A model generated the notes under the pieces. That model was not told the origin of the DNA and ran no database searches. It was given only the letters and a program-made list of their open reading frames with translations. From the NCBI GenBank assembly GCA_944325675.1, contig CALVAZ010000042.1, positions 1-32,497 of the forward strand: 32,497 nucleotides of DNA. Reading direction: 5' to 3'. Of this stretch, positions 25,711-32,497 are shown piece by piece. The DNA is from Candidatus Gastranaerophilales bacterium (lineage in GTDB: Bacteria; Cyanobacteriota; Vampirovibrionia; Gastranaerophilales; Gastranaerophilaceae). The number at the start of each line of letters is the position of its first letter. Position 1 is the stretch's first letter. The translations under genes and the position numbers were made by a program.

Positions 25711-26811
25711 ATGACAACATTGACAATTTCAAGCATGAATCACACAAACGGTACTATTCAGTCAAATAAAAGCAAAAACACTGATAAAGTTCCGAATAAT
25801 AAGGATAACGAACAGATTAAAAGTGTTGCTCTTAAAGGACTTGTTGCACTATCTTCCATTGTACTGGCAGGTCTTGCTATTAAAAAAGGATTAAAAATTA
25901 AAGATGCAATAAAAAATTCAAAAGAAATATACAGTCAGCTACAATTAATAAACGGTGATTATTATGTTTTTGCAAATACAGTAAAATCAAAAGCAAATGA
26001 ACTTTTAGAAATAAAAAATCCGATAAAACGTTTAGCAGCATTAAAAAAAGTTAAGGAAGCACAAAATAACCTTATTCTAATAAACAGTCACAAAAAAACT
26101 TCTCGCAAGCTGCCAAGAGAAATGAAAGAGCTTCCGGCAGAAGTTGAACGACTTTGGCAAGAAGAAAAATATTTAGAAGCAGCAGATGTTTTTGCTGCAG
26201 AAGTTAATAAATTACCTACATTCGAAATACTTCCAAACGCAGGAAAAACAGTTGCTGAAACAATAGAAAAGACCTTTGGCAAAAATGCTGCTATTCAACC
26301 ACATACATATGATTTAACAAAAGAAGCTGATGGTATGGAGATTATATTCAATGATGGCGGCGGATATATATATACTACTGTAGGTAAAAACAACAAGGTT
26401 TTTGTTGAAAGACAAAAAATACACGATTACCTAAGTGGTGAAATATACAATGTTAAAGAGGTTAATCATTATACAGATGTTTTACCTGAAAATTTACGAG
26501 AAACTTATAAAAAGATGGGATTAGAACTCCAAGATGGATATATAAAGGGCCATAGAGTAGTTAACTTTAATATACGTCCCAGAAAAAATCCTGACACGCT
26601 TCTAATGAGGCATTTTTGTCTTAGGACAGTCTCAAATGACGGTAATTTAACTCCTATGCAACAAGATTTAATAAAACTTATGGAACATCCTGACAAAATT
26701 GATCCTGAAATATTCCATAAAATTGCAGAATTTGAATATGGAAAAGGATTTTTAAACGTAAATTACGACTTGATTCTTTCAGCAATCCAAACAATGGCTA
26801 AAGGGATATAA
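25711..26811 (+). CDS. Unknown protein with one N-terminal membrane segment
   Basis: 366 residues. A polar Asn/Ser/Lys head is followed by a hydrophobic stretch at about 42-58 (ALKGLVALSSIVLAGLAI) and then a Lys-rich helical region to about 150. The second half has an acidic beta-rich segment (EIIFNDGGGYIYTTVGKNNKVFVE) and ends with helices around LTPMQQDLIKLMEHPDKI. No catalytic motif is recognised. The ATG follows AAAGGCAAGCGAA. It lies upstream of, and in the same direction as, the HExxH and second ART-like genes, 177 nt before the first, and may be part of the same group. Function unknown. Confidence 0.6.
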   Translation: MTTLTISSMNHTNGTIQSNKSKNTDKVPNNKDNEQIKSVALKGLVALSSIVLAGLAIKKGLKIKDAIKNSKEIYSQLQLINGDYYVFANTVKSKANELLEIKNPIKRLAALKKVKEAQNNLILINSHKKTSRKLPREMKELPAEVERLWQEEKYLEAADVFAAEVNKLPTFEILPNAGKTVAETIEKTFGKNAAIQPHTYDLTKEADGMEIIFNDGGGYIYTTVGKNNKVFVERQKIHDYLSGEIYNVKEVNHYTDVLPENLRETYKKMGLELQDGYIKGHRVVNFNIRPRKNPDTLLMRHFCLRTVSNDGNLTPMQQDLIKLMEHPDKIDPEIFHKIAEFEYGKGFLNVNYDLILSAIQTMAKGI

Positions 26812-26988
26812 TAAAGCTATAAACTACGGTAACCTATAAGAATTCTGTAAAATGCAGTATAATTCAATTTGGCTTTGGAAAAATTTTGATGATTTTTTCT
26901 ATATTAAAACTTTGAAAATAATTAAGCAATTTTTACTAATGAAATTACTTTATAAAAATATAGGGGAACTTTTAAGGAAACATAGAAA

Positions 26989-28101
26989 ATGTTAGTTAAA
27001 CCAATATTAAATTTTACAGCAAAATATACTGAAAACATTATCGGAATTGGTGTTAGGAATTATGTAAAGCCCAAAACAATTGCCAACCTGAAATATGCTC
27101 CGGAACTTGCTCGCGACACATTACAAATTTTAAACGAAACCCCTTTGACAAAAACCTTCATCCAATCTCTAAGAAAAGTCAAAGGAAAGGACAAAGTTGA
27201 TACATTAAGGCTAATCAAAGATTCAGTCTTAAGAAAAATGGGATATAAACATCCGGAACTTTTAAAATTAAAAAGCGACTCAATAGAATTCACACTGGCA
27301 GAAAAGCTAGGAGCAGCCGGCGGTTATAGTTCTGAATTAGGGAATATTTATTTAAGCCAAAAAGTATTAAACCTAACACAAGAACAGCAAATCGCCTTCT
27401 TGTACCACGAACTCGACCACATGGATAAATACGTTAAACTATATAAATCAGTTGGCGAAAACAAATTCCAAGCCGCAATAGATAAATCTCGCCAAAACAA
27501 TACTTTTTTAAAAAATCTACTTGGTATTAAAGAAGATTTAAAATCCGACATAAATCTGGATTTTTACAGAAAAATGAGTAGTGATATTGATATATCAAAA
27601 TTTAATAGCCATAAATGGCATAAGGCAGTCCAGGAATATCACCCTATCTCACCAAAATTAACAGAGCAGTACAAATACTTCAACAATCCACTTGAAATAT
27701 CCGCATACGGAGCAGAAGCAATTGTTAAAAGTGCTCTTGGCCTTCCATCAAAAACCGCAAGAGATCTATTCCCAAAAAATTTTAAATCAATGGTAAACAA
27801 GTTATCAGCTCAAGGGATAAAGAATGCGGACGAACAGGAAGAAATTTTTGCCCGTATTTCTCCGGTAGCCTTCTGGAAAAACATAGATAATAAAACAGGT
27901 CAAATATATCTAAAGAGTATTAACGGACTGGAAGTAACACCGGATGAAACAAAATATATGGATGAGATGATTAACAAAATATCCGGCGATAAAAAATATA
28001 GCTCTGCTGAGTTTACACAACAAGTATGGCGGCAAGTAGAATCCTTTATTGACCGTAGAATACTAACTCCAGAGGCTCTCATGGCGCACTTCGGCAAATA
28101 A
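26989..28101 (+). CDS. HExxH zinc-metallopeptidase-like protein
   Basis: 370 residues; AAGGAA upstream of the ATG. FLY-H140-E141-L-D-H144-MDKY is an HExxH zinc site, and YFNNPLE236ISAYGAEA downstream supplies a plausible third ligand Glu in an N-P-x-E-x-x-A setting, as in gluzincin-like peptidases. The N-terminal 100 residues are Lys-rich and helical; the rest (200-370) is mostly helical. No signal peptide is visible, so export would need a dedicated system. The next gene, an ART-like protein, starts 34 nt later, which fits an operon of two enzymatic effectors. The peptidase family is not identified; target is unknown. Confidence 0.65.
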   Translation: MLVKPILNFTAKYTENIIGIGVRNYVKPKTIANLKYAPELARDTLQILNETPLTKTFIQSLRKVKGKDKVDTLRLIKDSVLRKMGYKHPELLKLKSDSIEFTLAEKLGAAGGYSSELGNIYLSQKVLNLTQEQQIAFLYHELDHMDKYVKLYKSVGENKFQAAIDKSRQNNTFLKNLLGIKEDLKSDINLDFYRKMSSDIDISKFNSHKWHKAVQEYHPISPKLTEQYKYFNNPLEISAYGAEAIVKSALGLPSKTARDLFPKNFKSMVNKLSAQGIKNADEQEEIFARISPVAFWKNIDNKTGQIYLKSINGLEVTPDETKYMDEMINKISGDKKYSSAEFTQQVWRQVESFIDRRILTPEALMAHFGK

Positions 28102-28135
28102 AAAAATATAACTTTATAAAATACAGGGAAATCTT

Positions 28136-29023
28136 ATGGTAGCAATATCTGCAATACGCCAAATAATAAAAAATGGTTGGACGATAGCAAACAGAAGAAA
28201 TATCGTTTCACAGATAGGAAAGAATAATTTTGATGAAGTTATATTAAATGCTAAAAAACTAAATATAACCGGTGAGACTTGTGAATTTAAACATGTAAAA
28301 GATTATTTAACCACGGAAAGCATCGCTAAGACCAAAAATAATCTATTAGAAAAAATAAAACTTTTAACATCACGTTGGGAAAACCCTTTGGGGAATTATA
28401 GAGTCGAGGTGTCTCCAAATTCACAAGTCCAAATGCATCATTATCTGAACAACTCTAATGCAAATATCCGACAAATTTTTCAATATATAAGCTTAGAAAA
28501 GCCAAATGAAAGACAATTAAGAATGATTAAAGAAAAGCTTCCTGAAATTCAACACATAGATGAGTGTTTTTCAAAATTACCACCATTAGAAAAGGATTGC
28601 ATTGTTTATAGAGGAAGAACCGAGCAAGGTTTTAAATCGTTTGACGCAGATTTTGACATTATCAGTAAAGCTAAAACAGGTGATAAAATAGTTCCGGATA
28701 CAGGTTATAGCTATTGTGGTATAGATAAATCGTTAGCGTATACTTGGGGCAGTACCTATTCAAAGGACCGTAAAACTATAATGTATTCAATAAGATTACC
28801 CAAAGGCGCAAAAGTTTCCAGAAATCTCGAACACGGTGGAGAAGTTGTTATGCCAAGAGGTTCCGAATACAAAGTCATATCAAAAAATGTTAATGGAAAC
28901 CATACAGAAATAACTCTTGAATATATATTACCTGAAAAAAATAATTTAGAAAAAACAAATAATTTAATGAAAAAGTATAATTTAGAAAAACTTTCACCAG
29001 ATTATATTAAATATTTTGATTAA
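28136..29023 (+). CDS. ADP-ribosyltransferase-like protein
   Basis: 295 residues, ATG preceded by AGGGAAA. Residues 1-145 are helical with no known domain. From about 150: CIVYR159GR (NAD-binding Arg), a TGY-S192-YC segment where the STS motif is expected (only one Ser kept), then MYSIRLPKGAKV and HGG-E236-VVMPRGSEYKVI, where the catalytic Glu is kept but the Glu or Gln two residues before is Gly. The I-R-L-P-K-G and E-x-x-M-P-R-G layout is that of the ART exoenzyme fold and parallels the protein encoded at 24923. Changes in the two motifs make activity or residue choice unclear. It follows the HExxH gene closely. Confidence 0.62.
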   Translation: MVAISAIRQIIKNGWTIANRRNIVSQIGKNNFDEVILNAKKLNITGETCEFKHVKDYLTTESIAKTKNNLLEKIKLLTSRWENPLGNYRVEVSPNSQVQMHHYLNNSNANIRQIFQYISLEKPNERQLRMIKEKLPEIQHIDECFSKLPPLEKDCIVYRGRTEQGFKSFDADFDIISKAKTGDKIVPDTGYSYCGIDKSLAYTWGSTYSKDRKTIMYSIRLPKGAKVSRNLEHGGEVVMPRGSEYKVISKNVNGNHTEITLEYILPEKNNLEKTNNLMKKYNLEKLSPDYIKYFD

Positions 29024-29029
29024 ATAAAT

Positions 29030-29099
29030 TTAACGGTATTTCGGACTTTCTTTTGCAAGCCCAGCTTGTATCAAAAGAAAGTTCCTCCAACCTCAGTGT
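29030..29099 (+). repeat. Hairpin repeat R2, copy 1
   Basis: ACTTTCTTTTG (29045-29055) pairs with CAAAAGAAAGT (29072-29082), with an inner CAAG/CTTG stem (29056-29059 with 29065-29068). The whole stretch from TTAACGG to CCTCAG has a diverged partner at 31525-31590. Loop bases differ between copies while both stems are kept. It begins just after the second ART-like gene. Confidence 0.65.
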
Positions 29100-29196
29100 A
29101 AAAAATCACATGGTTTGATTTCAATTTACCGATGGTTTGTTCTCTGGGTAAACTAACACACCAATTTTTCTCAAATTTCTTGTCACTTTTTACCAA

Positions 29197-29337
29197 GTAA
29201 ATTGAAATAAATTTTTAACTAAACTTTTAATTTAGGAAAAATTTTTCAACACTGTCCTGTCTCAAAATTCCTGAACTGTGTCTAAACCCCCGCCATTTAA
29301 GGTTTTTAGACACCGTCTTGTTTTAGACATTGACGGA
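29197..29337 (+). repeat. 141-bp direct repeat R1, copy 1
   Basis: About 85% alike by eye to 31054-31192 from the starting GTAAATTGAAATAAATTT to the closing TTAGACATTGACGGA. It contains a transposon-end-like segment (29257-29278) and an inverted pair GTGTCTAAA (29278-29286) / TTTAGACAC (29305-29313). Confidence 0.8.
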
Positions 29338-29423
29338 TGTATATTTACAGGCAATTTGAATAAAATTAACATAAGGTTTGATTATTCCAGTTCCGTCATT
29401 TTATAAACAATTACCATGAATGA

Positions 29424-29618
29424 ATACAAAAAGGTGCATATTCAAACTCCGAATCTCCATTTTATAATGTCATACAACATTTTATTAAAGAAAATTGGGT
29501 AATAGATGTTGCATCTCATAAAAAGATTGCGATTGGCTTATATACTATTCAAGAATTTGAATTTTGGCAAAAGTTGTTCTCTAATAGCAACCTATTATCC
29601 CTAAATAAATTTTATTGA
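29424..29618 (+). pseudogene. Remnant open frame without start codon
   Basis: The frame from 29424 (just after a TGA) to a TGA at 29616-29618 is 64 codons long and reads like real protein (SESPFYNVIQHFIKENW, then IGLYTIQEFEFWQKLF). It lacks an ATG, and the ATG at 29416 belongs to another frame that stops after 28 codons. It lies between R1 and the convergent lysozyme-like gene, overlapping its end by 7 nt. Probably the tail of a gene cut by insertion of the repeat; family unknown. Confidence 0.35.
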
Positions 29619-30544
29619 ATTTTGCCATTAAAAAAATTCTCCCTATAATATCTTACATATCTCGAATAACTCATACCATCTTTGCTTTTTAAATGAAATT
29701 GGATTAGCCAATCATTAGCTGTATTTTCATCAGATATTTTCACAGTATCATTTTTATCTTCAAATCTTTCATCAACCAAACCGGTACCATTCCATAACAA
29801 AGCGATTATATCATCTGTATAAATATGTTCTTTAGGGTTTTTAATTTTTGCATTGTTTTCTTTTAGACGATTTTGCCATAATGGGCTTTCAGCTTCACGT
29901 AAATGTTTTGCTAATATAATCATTGTTGCAATTGCACATTTTGAAGTATTATCTTTATAATCTTCATCAGATTTTATTCCATACTTTGATGCAATAGCTT
30001 TATTTTTAGAACCATCTTGGAAATTAGCGCTGTATTTAATCTGCGTTAATCCTTTTGAACAACTTATTGGTAAAGCTGAAATAAAATTTTTCACATGCAA
30101 TCTTTTTTGCCAATTTTCATTATTACAAGGATCTATAAATGTATAATCACCAAAATGAGTTTCTTGTTCCGCAATACCTAATGCAATATTCATTAATCTG
30201 TAATATTCAGGTTCGTTCAACCCTAAATCTTTCATTAAACTTTCCTTATTATTTTCAATAGTAGACAAGAAAACTCTCATATTTTTTTGAGCTATTGTCT
30301 TTCCATCCACCTTAATCAAGTCTGCTGTTGTTAAATAATCAGTTTGCTCCGCATTAGTATGAGTAGAAGATGTTTCATATCTATTTGGAAGAATCGCTAA
30401 AGTATCACATTTACCATCATAACGGAATTTAATTAAACTCGTTTGTTTACCGAAAACCATCACTGTTTTATCTTTTTTATCAGGTTCATCTGTTTTTTTT
30501 CCAACAATAGTAGCTGAATTAAAAGATGGGATGTTAGTTGACAT
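29612..30544 (-). CDS. Lytic-transglycosylase/lysozyme-like protein
   Basis: 310 residues from the ATG at 30544, seven bases after GGAGG; upstream in-frame codons to 30595 are not translated in this reading. Residues 115-175 have the SLT/lysozyme-like pattern: NIALGIAEQE128THFGDY (catalytic Glu in the E-T/E-S position), then SCSKGLTQIKYS (GLTQI at 165-169, as in GxxQI), and ALLWNGTG near 250, similar to the YNxG segment. The first 110 residues are polar, with a beta-like part (TSLIKFRYDGKCDTLAILPN), and no signal peptide is present. The gene could encode an exported or contact-delivered muramidase, or a peptidoglycan-remodelling enzyme. It is flanked on both sides by R1 repeats. Confidence 0.65.
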   Translation of the reverse strand: MSTNIPSFNSATIVGKKTDEPDKKDKTVMVFGKQTSLIKFRYDGKCDTLAILPNRYETSSTHTNAEQTDYLTTADLIKVDGKTIAQKNMRVFLSTIENNKESLMKDLGLNEPEYYRLMNIALGIAEQETHFGDYTFIDPCNNENWQKRLHVKNFISALPISCSKGLTQIKYSANFQDGSKNKAIASKYGIKSDEDYKDNTSKCAIATMIILAKHLREAESPLWQNRLKENNAKIKNPKEHIYTDDIIALLWNGTGLVDERFEDKNDTVKISDENTANDWLIQFHLKSKDGMSYSRYVRYYRENFFNGKIQ

Positions 30545-30571
30545 ATGTAATCCTCCAAAATATCCGCACAT

Positions 30572-30577
30572 ATTATA
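30572..30577 (-). promoter_or_regulatory. Candidate -10 box of lysozyme-like gene
   Basis: TATAAT on the - strand (30577-30572), 27 nt before the ATG at 30544 and upstream of GGAGG. No good -35 box is present 16-18 nt further upstream, so an activator or another sigma factor may be needed. Confidence 0.35.
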
Positions 30578-30740
30578 TAAGTTTTTTACAAACAAAAAAT
30601 TGATTAAATATTAAGAATTATTCACACAAAAAATTCCCCAAAAATACCTAATATTTTTTAATAGATATTACTATGAGGGACTTACTTTGTGTTTTTTGTA
30701 TCCATACATAATTGATAATATTGGAACAGTTAGTAAGTAG

Positions 30741-30760
30741 GTCAGCATTACTATGCTGAC
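30741..30760 (+). promoter_or_regulatory. Hairpin over the start codon of the 79-residue ORF
   Basis: GTCAGCAT (30741-30748) and ATGCTGAC (30753-30760) form a perfect 8-bp stem with a TACT loop. The second arm begins with the ATG itself, so folding would hide the start codon. Confidence 0.5.
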
Positions 30761-30992
30761 AAATAATTTTATCAATTTTAATCTTATCGAAAAGCACCCG
30801 AATATGGGACCTTTCGATAAGGTTGTTATTGAAAAATGCAATATCACAGGAAGAAACGTTGGACTTTGTGTGGATAACTCAATTGCTTATCAAACATTTG
30901 AATTAGTACAAAATACTTTAATTCATAAACATGGCAACAGTCCAGATTACCTTGAATGTTATAGAAAATTTCTTGATATATATTCAATGTAA
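30753..30992 (+). CDS. Small hypothetical protein, 79 residues
   Basis: ATG at 30753, TAA at 30990. The sequence (with FDKVVIEKCNITGRNVGLCV, then NSIAYQTFELVQ and a Tyr-rich tail) looks like a compact alpha/beta fold with two cysteines and no membrane segment. There is no good ribosome site, and the ATG is inside the hairpin at 30741-30760. It is divergent from the lysozyme-like gene, with about 200 nt between, and lies within the R1-flanked segment. It could be an immunity-type partner by position, but nothing in the sequence shows this. Confidence 0.4.
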   Translation: MLTNNFINFNLIEKHPNMGPFDKVVIEKCNITGRNVGLCVDNSIAYQTFELVQNTLIHKHGNSPDYLECYRKFLDIYSM

Positions 30993-31053
30993 TCTTTAAT
31001 CAAAACAAATTTTTTGCGCTAAGTTTAGCATAATATTCTTTTTATATTTCCGA

Positions 31054-31192
31054 GTAAATTGAAATAAATTTCCACCTAAATTAAATTTTTGAAAAATTTT
31101 CCAACACTGTCCTGTCCCAAAACTCCTGAACTGTGTCTAAATCCCCGCCATTTAAGGTTTTGAGACACTGTCTTGTTTTAGACATTGACGGA
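31054..31192 (+). repeat. 139-bp direct repeat R1, copy 2
   Basis: Partner of 29197-29337 in the same orientation. The inverted pair is weakened by one change (GTGTCTAAA at 31133-31141 against TTGAGACAC at 31160-31168). Confidence 0.8.
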
Positions 31193-31325
31193 CAGTAATC
31201 GGACTTTTTTACCAGTTCAGGATTTTTATTTTTAGCGATTTCAGACTAAAAAAATCAAGATATATTTGAAACACAGCCCTATTGGTTCAAAAAAAATCAA
31301 ATTCCGACAATGTCTGTTCAATGGC

Positions 31326-31437
31326 GCTCGCGTTTAACGAGTCTACGGATTTTGTGGCAAAGAATTTCATTCTTTTTGCGAAAGTCCTTCGCTCTCTGCT
31401 CGCTCCTCGCTGGACTCTCAAACTGCTTCTCGTCCTA
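31326..31437 (+). repeat. GC-rich diverged repeat, copy A
   Basis: Begins GCTCGCGTTTAACG and includes GCTCGCTCCTCGCTGGACTCT and TTCTCGTCC, which recur in the same order in 31513-31644. The middle parts differ. GC content is well above the surroundings. Confidence 0.6.
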
Positions 31438-31449
31438 GCCTTGTAATCA

Positions 31450-31492
31450 TTCATAAAACGGGACAGGTATCAACACCTGTCCTTTTTATGAA
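31450..31492. terminator. Strong bidirectional terminator without an upstream gene
   Basis: GGACAGGT (31461-31468), loop ATCAAC, ACCTGTCC (31475-31482), then TTTTT. An outer stem TTCATAAA / TTTATGAA (31450-31457 with 31485-31492) extends it. No coding frame ends nearby on either strand. Confidence 0.8.
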
Positions 31493-31512
31493 AAAACTCC
31501 CCAAGCCCTCTT

Positions 31513-31644
31513 GCTCGCTCGCGTTTAACGGCATTTCGGACTTTCTTTTGCAAGTCCTGCTTGCACCAAAAGAAAGTTCCTTCAGCCTCAGCTCGCTCCT
31601 CGCTGGACTCTGAAGCAAGGCTTTCGCCTTGCGGTTCTCGTCCG
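31513..31644 (+). repeat. GC-rich diverged repeat, copy B, containing R2 copy 2
   Basis: Shares its two ends with 31326-31437. Its first half is the R2 hairpin (ACTTTCTTTTG 31540-31550 with CAAAAGAAAGT 31567-31577; inner CAAG/CTTG at 31551-31554 and 31560-31563) that matches 29030-29099. A further small hairpin CAAGG...CCTTG lies near 31616-31632. Confidence 0.65.
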
Positions 31645-31834
31645 GCAGTAAAAGAACAAATGATTTGATTATTTTCAAACAGTTTGTATTACGGGAACCC
31701 CCACTCAAAAAACTACAAACTATTAAAACATAAGACAACAAAATATTACAAATTGTTAATTATGATAAAAATAAAAGCAATTTATAAACATTATAACGTT
31801 ATTTTGTTGTGTAGTAGATATGAAGGAGTTAATT

Positions 31835-32188
31835 ATGCAAAGTATACCGCAAGTCAGAACTATACCAACTCAAGTAGTTACCTTTAGAGCAGGTAAAAAA
31901 ATTCCAACTAATATAAAAAAGTTATTAAACGAAGCCGATAAATATAGAAATTCAGTATTATTGCCGCCAGATTCCTTTGCCTTTGTACCACCCAAAAATC
32001 TACCCACTGCGAATGATGCCCAAATGGCTGCTCAAGTGAAGTCAGTCCAAAAAATTCTTAGCGAAAACCCCACCTATAAAAGTTTTTTTGACATTTTAAA
32101 TAAAGCTCGTCTTGGGGATAAAAAAGCTCTCGAATTAGTGGATAGAATTGAAAAAAATGTAAGAATAGAATTGAATAAAATTAAGTAA
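31835..32188 (+). CDS. Small unknown protein with N-terminal TFRAGKK motif
   Basis: 117 residues from the ATG at 31835, six bases after AAGGAG; the ATG at 31820 lies on the far side of that site and is unlikely. The N-terminus is uncharged and Gln/Thr-rich (MQSIPQVRTIPTQVVTF), followed by R-A-G-K-K, then a Pro-rich middle (LLPPDSFAFVPPKNLPT) and a C-terminal helical part (NPTYKSFFDILNKARLGDKKALEL). No known domain. It is the only convincing gene inside the putative element 31112-32430. The N-terminal motif recalls the proteins encoded at 19328 and 20419. Confidence 0.6.
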   Translation: MQSIPQVRTIPTQVVTFRAGKKIPTNIKKLLNEADKYRNSVLLPPDSFAFVPPKNLPTANDAQMAAQVKSVQKILSENPTYKSFFDILNKARLGDKKALELVDRIEKNVRIELNKIK

Positions 32189-32295
32189 TATTCTCTTAAT
32201 ACAATATTAAAACACTAATAATAGAAATCAGGATTTTTTTATATCTATTTAATGTCCAAATATTTGTTGGGCTGAAAATATGAAAAAGCAGAACA

Positions 32296-32430
32296 AGTTC
32301 AGGAATATTTGACAGCAAGCAAGAAGGGTGTATAAAATAATGTACCCTTCAAATTAATACTATTAATCTCATTGTAAAAGAACAACCAGTTCAGGAATAT
32401 TTGACAGACAGTTCAGGAATTTTGGGACAG
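32296..32430 (+). repeat. Three short end-like repeats
   Basis: AGTTCAGGAATATTTGACAG occurs identically at 32296-32315 and 32388-32407, and a variant with TTTTGGGACAG ends at 32430. They look like nested or partial transposon ends. Nothing coding is supported between 32189 and 32497. Confidence 0.7.
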
Positions 32431-32497
32431 ATAAATTTAAAAACTTTAAATAATGTTCATGCAATAGCACCTAATATTTTTGCTATAACTTTTATAA

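Larger units (their letters stand above)
29024..29611. other. 588-nt region of repeats and a gene remnant
   Basis: From left to right it holds a hairpin repeat starting at 29030, about 110 nt of AT-rich sequence without a clear frame, the 141-bp repeat at 29197-29337, and a short open frame at 29424-29618. No complete gene is supported. Confidence 0.7.
30993..31834. other. Non-coding repeat region, 842 nt
   Basis: It contains R1 copy 2, a GC-richer diverged repeat pair (31326-31437 and 31513-31644), R2 copy 2, a strong orphan terminator at 31450-31492, and a final AT-rich leader with AAGGAG before the gene at 31835. Frames that cross the GC-rich part have no protein character. Confidence 0.75.
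31112..32430. mobile_element. Putative non-autonomous element with 22-bp inverted ends
   Basis: 31112-31133 and the reverse complement of 32409-32430 agree at 21 of 22 bases, beginning CTGTCCCAAAA and ending CTGAACTG. The ends face each other around 1.3 kb that holds a terminator, GC-rich repeats and the small gene at 31835, but no transposase. The same end occurs at 29257-29278 (21 of 22 against the right end), so the element could also span 29257-32430. The IS family is not identified. Confidence 0.45.

Noticed and set aside
31451..31741. 96-residue - strand open frame
   Set aside because: It lies across GC-rich repeats and a terminator, has no ribosome site and reads like translated repeat sequence.
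32431..32497. Open + strand frame running off the right edge
   Set aside because: About 22 codons without a clear start (only TTG candidates within the repeat); too little to call a gene.
1..32497. CRISPR arrays, tRNA and rRNA genes
   Set aside because: No regularly spaced repeats and no recognisable tRNA or rRNA sequence were seen on reading.

Overview
The window is AT-rich and gene-dense. It most resembles a genome of the non-photosynthetic sister lineage of Cyanobacteria (Melainabacteria/Vampirovibrionia, possibly gut Gastranaerophilales). The main support is an LdpA-like two-[4Fe-4S] protein, a family otherwise typical of cyanobacteria, together with a Gram-negative type envelope (Wza-like export protein, Wzz, Wzx/Wzy, KdsB-like enzyme) and anaerobic Fe-S enzymes. 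This placement is inference. No rRNA, tRNA or CRISPR array was seen.

1-9078: a surface-glycan operon on the + strand, cut at the left edge. The order is WavE-like glycosyltransferase, Wzy-like polymerase, MptE-like (DUF115) protein, Wzx flippase, HAD phosphatase, KdsB-like cytidylyltransferase, and a DRE-TIM aldolase fused to a second MptE-like domain. Genes overlap or nearly touch, so they are probably cotranscribed. A Wzz-like chain-length protein follows behind its own promoter and carries what looks like a dead BY-kinase domain.

9057-19159: mostly - strand. A radical SAM enzyme and a PAP2 phosphatase are coupled. A + strand diacylglycerol-kinase-like gene follows. Then come a six-SLBB Wza-like export protein in one operon with a second radical SAM protein, and two DUF2229/HgdB-like Fe-S proteins enclosing a PHP-domain protein.

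19328-24097: a phosphoribosyltransferase-like protein, a small unknown protein, a perfect bidirectional terminator, a HAD/LdpA pair and a polysaccharide pyruvyl transferase. The last gene has a run of nine C, a candidate phase-variation tract.

24279-32497: an accessory region. It holds a TPR-like membrane protein, two ADP-ribosyltransferase-like proteins, an HExxH metallopeptidase-like protein, an unknown membrane-anchored protein, a lytic-transglycosylase-like protein, two small unknown genes and a gene remnant. These are separated by diverged repeats. A 140-bp direct repeat flanks about 1.7 kb, and 22-bp transposon-like inverted ends bracket 31112-32430, but no transposase is visible. This part looks like an effector or toxin island shaped by mobile DNA.
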